DNA of 50,577 nucleotides from Streptococcus mitis SK597 (GTDB lineage Bacteria; Bacillota; Bacilli; Lactobacillales; Streptococcaceae): NCBI RefSeq assembly GCF_000148545.1, contig NZ_AEDV01000081.1, positions 1-50,577 of the forward strand. Reading direction: 5' to 3'. The translations under genes were made by a program, and so were the position numbers. The first letter of the stretch is position 1. The number at the start of each line of letters is the position of its first letter. Positions 45,144 through 50,577 of the stretch are shown one piece after another. The notes under the pieces are model-generated. The model had not been told where the DNA came from and ran no database searches. It was given only the letters and a program-made list of their open reading frames with translations.

Positions 45144-46625
45144 CTAGTCTGGTAAAATTCCGACCTGTTCCACAAAGCGCATAAAGGCTGCCTGCCCTTG
45201 TTCCGTCTGCTTGTAGACTCCTGCATCCTCAAGTACACGCGCAAAGATAGCCCCCACAGAGTCCTTGACGATTTCAAGGGCTTTTTCTCTATCTGTTAGG
45301 TCTGGATGTTGGACTTTGAGTTGGTATGCCCATTCCTGATGATAATCGGCAACTGCATCAGCTTCTCCTACAAGATAGCTAGCGACTTGCTCCACTTCTT
45401 CTTTCAGACGTGGTGGAAGGATAGCCAAACCCATAACCTCAATTAAGCCGATATTTTCCTTCTTGATATGTTGGACATCCTTGTGGGGATGATAGATGCC
45501 ATCAGGATGCTTTGCAGAAGTCTGATTGTCTCTCAAGACCAAGTCCAACTCAAACTGTCCATCGCGTTTACGAGCAATCGGTGTAATGGTATGGTGTGGT
45601 GTTCCATTACTTTCTGCCAAGACTTGCACCCTTGGATCTGAATACTGGCGCCATTCCTGCAAAATCTTGTCAGCTAAGATGATCAAATCTTCTTTGGAAT
45701 CCGAAGTCAAACGCAACACTGACATGGGCCACTTGACAATTCCAGCCTTGACCTGCTCAAAACCAGTAAAAGAGAAAGTCTTTTGCAAGGGAGCCAATTC
45801 CATAGGAAATACGTGACGGCCTCCCTGATAATGATCATGAGTTAGAATAGAGCCCCCCACAATCGGCAGGTCGGCATTAGAGCCAGCAAAATATCCTGGA
45901 AACTGCTCTACAATAGCCAGTAGACGCTCAAAACTCTGACGGCTAATCGCCATGGGACGATGCTGCCCATCTAAGAAAATACAGTGCTCATTAAAATAAG
46001 CATAGGGCGAATACTGGAAGCCCCACTCCTGACCAGCCATTTCAAAGCGGATAATACGGTGATTGCTGCGAGCTGGGTGGTTGACCCGACCATGGTAGCC
46101 TTCATTCTCTATACAAAGCTGACACTGAGGATAATTGCTAGCTTGCACCCACTTAGCTGCCGCAATCTCCTTCGGATCCTTTTCAGGCTTAGAGAGATTG
46201 ATGGTAATTTCAAGTTCTCCGTAGTCAGATGGAACACGATAAGCGATATTTTTAGCAATAGCCTTGAGTTTGATGTAGTCATTCTTCTGACTGAGTTGGT
46301 AGAAATCCGCAATCGCCTGCTCAGGAGATTGGGCGTAGGTTGCCCAAAAGTCACGATTGACCTGACTTGGACAAGGGGTCACCAAGTCCATCAGTTCAGC
46401 ACCAAGGATTTCACGCGCAGTCTGACTATCCTCAATCGTCTCTAATCGAACGGCTTCCTCAACCAGCTGGTCCTTGAGGTCAATCACTTTATCCAGATTG
46501 GTCTCAACTTCCAAAACACCGTCTCCCACTCGTGCCAAAACACGATTAGTCAGGTAGATTCGATCCATTTCCTCATATGAACTTTCAGAAATGACATATG
46601 TTACAAATTTATCTACTAAGGTCAC
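45144..46625 (-). CDS. galT: galactose-1-phosphate uridylyltransferase, Leloir operon copy
   Basis: 493 aa, same family and layout as the copy at 22928-24403 ([72 protein letters not shown]). Lies 18 bases after galK in the galKT operon, so it serves the classical Leloir pathway. One difference: SILTHDHYQGG here, [11 protein letters not shown] in the other copy. Confidence 0.95.
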   Translation of the reverse strand: MTLVDKFVTYVISESSYEEMDRIYLTNRVLARVGDGVLEVETNLDKVIDLKDQLVEEAVRLETIEDSQTAREILGAELMDLVTPCPSQVNRDFWATYAQSPEQAIADFYQLSQKNDYIKLKAIAKNIAYRVPSDYGELEITINLSKPEKDPKEIAAAKWVQASNYPQCQLCIENEGYHGRVNHPARSNHRIIRFEMAGQEWGFQYSPYAYFNEHCIFLDGQHRPMAISRQSFERLLAIVEQFPGYFAGSNADLPIVGGSILTHDHYQGGRHVFPMELAPLQKTFSFTGFEQVKAGIVKWPMSVLRLTSDSKEDLIILADKILQEWRQYSDPRVQVLAESNGTPHHTITPIARKRDGQFELDLVLRDNQTSAKHPDGIYHPHKDVQHIKKENIGLIEVMGLAILPPRLKEEVEQVASYLVGEADAVADYHQEWAYQLKVQHPDLTDREKALEIVKDSVGAIFARVLEDAGVYKQTEQGQAAFMRFVEQVGILPD

Positions 46626-46643
46626 TATAGAGCCTCCTTTTGA

Positions 46644-47822
46644 CTAGTCAAGGACGCGAGTGCCACCTGCAACTTCAGCGATATAGAAGCTTGGAGCGTA
46701 GCCAACTACTTCCTCGTAGTGTTTGCCTACAGCTTCCTTAAAGGTCTCAACAGTATCTTTTTGAACCAAGGCAATGGCACATCCGCCAAAACCTGCCCCT
46801 GTCATACGAGCACCGAGAACGCCTTCTTGTGCCCAAGCTGTGTGAACAAGGATATCCAATTCCAAGCCAGTTACTTCATAATCATGCTCAAGAGAAACGT
46901 GAGACGCATTCATCAAACGACCAAATGTTTCCAAATCTCCTGCTTGAAGGGCTGCTTGAGCTTTGAGGGTACGTTTATTTTCAAGCACTGCATGACGAGC
47001 ACGTTTCAAACGATTTTCATCTTTAATCAGATAGCTATATTGGTCAAAGGCCCACTCATCCAATTCACCCAAGGTCTGAATATCTAAGGCAACTTGCAAT
47101 TCTTCCACTGCTTTTTCACACTCAGCACGGCGTTCATTGTACTTAGAGTCTGCTAGTTCACGACGTTTATTGGTGTTCATGATAACAACGACATTGTCCT
47201 TCAAATCAAGTGGTACCAAATCATATTCTAAAGTATTAGTATCTAGGTAAATTGCACGTTGGTCAGCCCCCATACCGATAGCAAACTGGTCCATGATACC
47301 AGAGTTGACTCCGATAAAGTTGTTTTCTGTTTGTTTTCCGATTTTAACCAAATCGAGACGCTCTAATTTTAAATCAAAGAGATGCTCTGCCACGACCCCT
47401 GTCAAGAGTTCCAATGATGCTGAAGAAGATAATCCAGCACCATTTGGGATATTCCCATAAACATAAAAATCAAAACCTTTGTCAATCACATGTCCAGCTT
47501 CTTGCAAGAAATGAAGAACCCCTTTTGGATAGTTGGTCCAGCTGTGCTCTTTTTCAAACTTGAGGTCGGCGAGAGGCGCTTCGATAATTCCCTTGTCCTC
47601 AAAGTTAGCTGAGTAGAAACGCAAAACTTGGTCTTCACGCTTGCGAGCTGCCCCATATGTTCCCAAGGAAATAGCAGCAGGAAAAACGTGCCCACCGTTG
47701 TAGTCTGTGTGTTCACCAATCAAATTGATACGACCTGGTGAGAAGAAAGTTTGGTCTGCTTCTTGACCAAAAACAGCAAGAAAGTCTTTACGAAGAGCTT
47801 CAGCAGTAAGATGTTGTGTCAT
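46644..47822 (-). CDS. galK: galactokinase
   Basis: 392 aa GHMP kinase. Signature [28 protein letters not shown] loop [16 protein letters not shown], and the [16 protein letters not shown] motif near the C-terminus. Phosphorylates galactose at O1. First gene of galKT, divergent from galR, with a strong promoter, a cre-like site and galR-type operators in the 164-bp gap. Confidence 0.97.
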   Translation of the reverse strand: MTQHLTAEALRKDFLAVFGQEADQTFFSPGRINLIGEHTDYNGGHVFPAAISLGTYGAARKREDQVLRFYSANFEDKGIIEAPLADLKFEKEHSWTNYPKGVLHFLQEAGHVIDKGFDFYVYGNIPNGAGLSSSASLELLTGVVAEHLFDLKLERLDLVKIGKQTENNFIGVNSGIMDQFAIGMGADQRAIYLDTNTLEYDLVPLDLKDNVVVIMNTNKRRELADSKYNERRAECEKAVEELQVALDIQTLGELDEWAFDQYSYLIKDENRLKRARHAVLENKRTLKAQAALQAGDLETFGRLMNASHVSLEHDYEVTGLELDILVHTAWAQEGVLGARMTGAGFGGCAIALVQKDTVETFKEAVGKHYEEVVGYAPSFYIAEVAGGTRVLD

Positions 47823-47843
47823 ATGAATTCTCCTTTTACTGTC

Positions 47844-47945
47844 CGTTAAGTCACCTTAACGTGTAATCGTTTTCTTCTATTGTATCCAAGGGATTTTCCA
47901 AGGTCAATCCTTTTTACTAAACTTTTACTAAAATATCGGTAAAAG
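47844..47945. promoter_or_regulatory. galK-galR control region
   Basis: galK promoter on the minus strand: TTGACC (complement of 47902-47907), 17 bases, TACAAT (complement of 47879-47884). A cre site TGTAATCGTTTTCT (47862-47875) matches consensus at 13 of 14 positions. The odd-centred palindrome TTTTACTAAAA (47923-47933) and a near copy at 47912-47921 are 11 bp apart, probable GalR operators, with GGTAAAAG at 47938-47945. CGTTAAG-N4-CTTAACG (47844-47861) lies in the galK leader. Confidence 0.7.
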
Positions 47946-47959
47946 GCAGAAAAATATGA

Positions 47960-48991
<1,032 letters not shown>

Positions 48992-49052
48992 GATTACAAA
49001 ACGACCTCTAGCAAGGCTGTTTCTCTAATAATCTCTATGATTCCGCTCCAAC

Positions 49053-49910
49053 TCACACCTTTCGCTTATGTGCTTGGTGACTTTCTAGGTCAGCATCAAC
49101 TTCAATGGTAATATTTTGAAAGCCACAATCTTTGAGGAAAATTCGAATAGATTCTTTACAAGTTTCCATATGCTCCATCTCTTTTAAACAAACATGGACA
49201 ATGGCATTTTTTTCCAAACCATCCATAGTCCAGAGATTAAGCTGATTGACACTAGCGACATGGTCCAATTCTGCTAAATCCGTCTTGATCTTCTGGATAT
49301 CTACTCCTTCTGGCACTGCATCGAGGAATATCTTGAGCGTGCTCCAAAAACGTGGAAGGGCTTTTGACAGAATAAAGAAGGAAATAGCAAGAGACAAGAG
49401 CGGATCCAAGATATACCAATCGGTAAATCGAAGAACAATGGCCATCAGGATGACAGCCACCCAACCCAAGGTATCTTCCAGAAAGTGCAGGCTGAGAATG
49501 GATTCGTTCTTGGTTTGTCCTTTGCGAATGACGAGACTCGCTAGCACATTGATAGTAATCGCAATAATTCCTAACCAGAGAATCCCCTTATCATTGACCG
49601 ATTGTGGATGAAAGATTTTCGCTATATTTTCCAAAATGACCAAAACGGACCCTGTCATAAGAATCACAGCCGTTACCATGGCCCCTAAAAGGCTAAAACG
49701 CTTGTAGCCCAAGGTATAGTGGCTGTCTTCTTCACGATTGGAGATACTTTCCAAAAAGGCTGAGATCCCAATAGCAATCGCATCTCCCAAGTCATGCACC
49801 GAGTCAGCAAGAACTGCACTGGACCCAAACACTCCACCAGCGATAAACTCGACAATGGCATAAGTCAAATTTAAGAAAAAAGCTAGCCAAACAGTATATT
49901 TTGCCTTCAT
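49053..49910 (-). CDS. czcD: cation diffusion facilitator, zinc efflux (CzcD)
   Basis: 285 aa, six membrane helices. Transport-site residues: ADSVHDLGDAIAIG in helix 2 (H-x-x-x-D) and LHFLEDTLGWVAVI in helix 5 (H-x-x-x-D), the His/Asp pattern of zinc transporters; a C-terminal cytosolic domain follows. I start at ATG 49908-49910, 9 bases after AAAGGA; an ATG 9 bases further up is too close to that site. Divergent from the TetR-type activator gene sczA; in pneumococcus SczA activates czcD on zinc. Confidence 0.92.
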   Translation of the reverse strand: MKAKYTVWLAFFLNLTYAIVEFIAGGVFGSSAVLADSVHDLGDAIAIGISAFLESISNREEDSHYTLGYKRFSLLGAMVTAVILMTGSVLVILENIAKIFHPQSVNDKGILWLGIIAITINVLASLVIRKGQTKNESILSLHFLEDTLGWVAVILMAIVLRFTDWYILDPLLSLAISFFILSKALPRFWSTLKIFLDAVPEGVDIQKIKTDLAELDHVASVNQLNLWTMDGLEKNAIVHVCLKEMEHMETCKESIRIFLKDCGFQNITIEVDADLESHQAHKRKV

Positions 49911-49940
49911 ATTTCTCATTCCTTTGTTATAATAGATTTA

Positions 49941-50023
49941 TGAACATCTTGTTCATTATCATTATCCACTAAAACTCAAAGAAAGGATAGAAGCAAAAGG
50001 TCAGCTTTATTCAGTTCTGAACA
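49941..50023. promoter_or_regulatory. SczA-type binding sites between czcD and sczA
   Basis: TGAACATCTTGTTCA (49941-49955) is a palindrome next to the czcD -10 (TATTAT near 49930). Another half-site TGAACA lies at 50018-50023. TGAACA/TGTTCA elements are what SczA is reported to recognise (from memory). Confidence 0.65.
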
Positions 50024-50042
50024 ATTTGCCTCAAGTGTCCAT

Positions 50043-50577
50043 ATGACTAACATTGACCGCCGTATCAGTAAAACAAAAAAAGCCATCTATCAAGCTTTTC
50101 TACAACTTTTGAACACTAAGGGCTACGAGGCCACTACTGTTCAGGATATTATTGATCTCGCAGATGTGGGACGTTCTACTTTTTACTGTCACTATGAGAG
50201 CAAGGAGCTGCTTCTGGACGAGCTTTGCCGCTACCTATTCCATCATCTTTTTGAAAGAGAGCAAGCCATTTCAACCGAAGATTACCTCGCCCACCTCTTT
50301 CTGCATTTTCAGAAAAATCAAGACCATATCACCAGTTTACTATTCTCCAAGAATGACTACTTCCTCCGCCAACTCCAGAGAGAGTTGGAACACCACGTCT
50401 ACCCCATGCTGGCTGATGAGTTGAAAGAATCTCACCCAAGTCTACCTGCTTCTTATCTCCAACACTTGGTCGTGACCAACTTTATCGAAACATTGACCTG
50501 GTGGCTCAAAAAAGGTCAAGACTTCACAAATCAGGAAGTTGTCCAGTTTTATCTAGACCTTCTCATTTCTAAAGACT
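50043..50577 (+). CDS. sczA: TetR-family zinc-responsive regulator SczA, 3' end cut by the window
   Basis: 178 codons are visible and no stop is reached. TetR HTH: KKAIYQAFLQLLNTKGYEATTVQDIIDLADVGRSTFYCHYESKELLL. Cys in TFYCHYE and several His/Glu residues could bind zinc. The visible length is close to that of pneumococcal SczA (about 179 aa), so only the last codons are missing. Divergent from czcD, its probable target. Confidence 0.9.
   Translation, partial: MTNIDRRISKTKKAIYQAFLQLLNTKGYEATTVQDIIDLADVGRSTFYCHYESKELLLDELCRYLFHHLFEREQAISTEDYLAHLFLHFQKNQDHITSLLFSKNDYFLRQLQRELEHHVYPMLADELKESHPSLPASYLQHLVVTNFIETLTWWLKKGQDFTNQEVVQFYLDLLISKD

Overview
The window reads as the chromosome of a Streptococcus mitis-group organism (S. 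pneumoniae / S. mitis / S. pseudopneumoniae). It is low-GC, carries pneumococcal-type BOX and RUP repeats, has a ComX-type box (TACGAATA) in front of the competence prepilin peptidase, and contains genes I recognise from memory as pfbA, cclA, the DpnII-type methylases, and the czcD/sczA pair. The gene order resembles the region of pneumococcal genomes running from the trp operon to czcD. The four-gene GATC restriction system and the second trpB lean towards S. mitis or an unusual pneumococcus; this is inference. No rRNA, tRNA, CRISPR array or intact insertion sequence was seen.

Layout. (1) 1-1.8 kb: a BOX end, then a small minus-strand accessory module (ribbon-helix-helix regulator, two micro-ORFs, one unrecognised 191-aa protein). 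(2) 1.9-5.2 kb: an Rrf2 regulator and a quinone reductase / alpha-beta hydrolase / SDR operon; the SDR is broken by an in-frame TGA. (3) 5.3-6.6 kb: a GNAT acetyltransferase and cclA, which overlaps trpA tail to tail. (4) 6.5-14.7 kb: a complete tryptophan operon (trpEGDCFBA), preceded by a second trpB; each of these two units has its own T-box leader with a UGG specifier. (5) 14.8-28.1 kb: a LacI regulator, a small unknown protein, MgtC, an AfuABC/phosphonate-like ABC importer, a 2H phosphoesterase, then galE, galT, a PhoU-like protein, a PP2C-like phosphatase and the sortase-anchored beta-helix protein PfbA. (6) 28.1-35.6 kb: an intergenic region with a RUP and a 19-bp terminator stem, a DegT aminotransferase and a lipid-carrier sugar transferase, a heterodimeric ABC exporter, and a YetF/DUF3290 pair. 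(7) 35.7-37.7 kb: a CPBP protease - SdpR - SdpI immunity cassette bracketed by 34-bp direct repeats. (8) 37.8-41.3 kb: exoA, a VOC protein, and xpt-pbuX under a purine riboswitch. (9) 41.3-44.6 kb: a GATC R-M operon with two methylases and two nuclease genes. (10) 44.7-50.6 kb: a thioesterase, galT-galK, divergent galR, czcD and sczA (cut by the window end).

The most interesting system is region 5. Two operons (pfbA-PP2C-phoU-galT-galE and 2H-SBP-ATPase-permease-mgtC) each have a near-consensus sigma-A promoter followed directly by the same palindrome, TGACACCGSTGTCA, and a LacI-family gene sits at the end of the cluster. The cluster has galT and galE but no galactokinase, while it does have a phosphodiesterase-fold protein, two phosphate-related proteins and an importer of a type known to carry phosphorylated compounds. 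My inference is a regulon for taking up and using a phosphorylated or phosphodiester-linked galactose compound that yields galactose-1-phosphate without galK. The surface protein PfbA would act on, or bind, the parent glycan. The ordinary Leloir genes galK-galT with GalR lie 20 kb away and look independently controlled.
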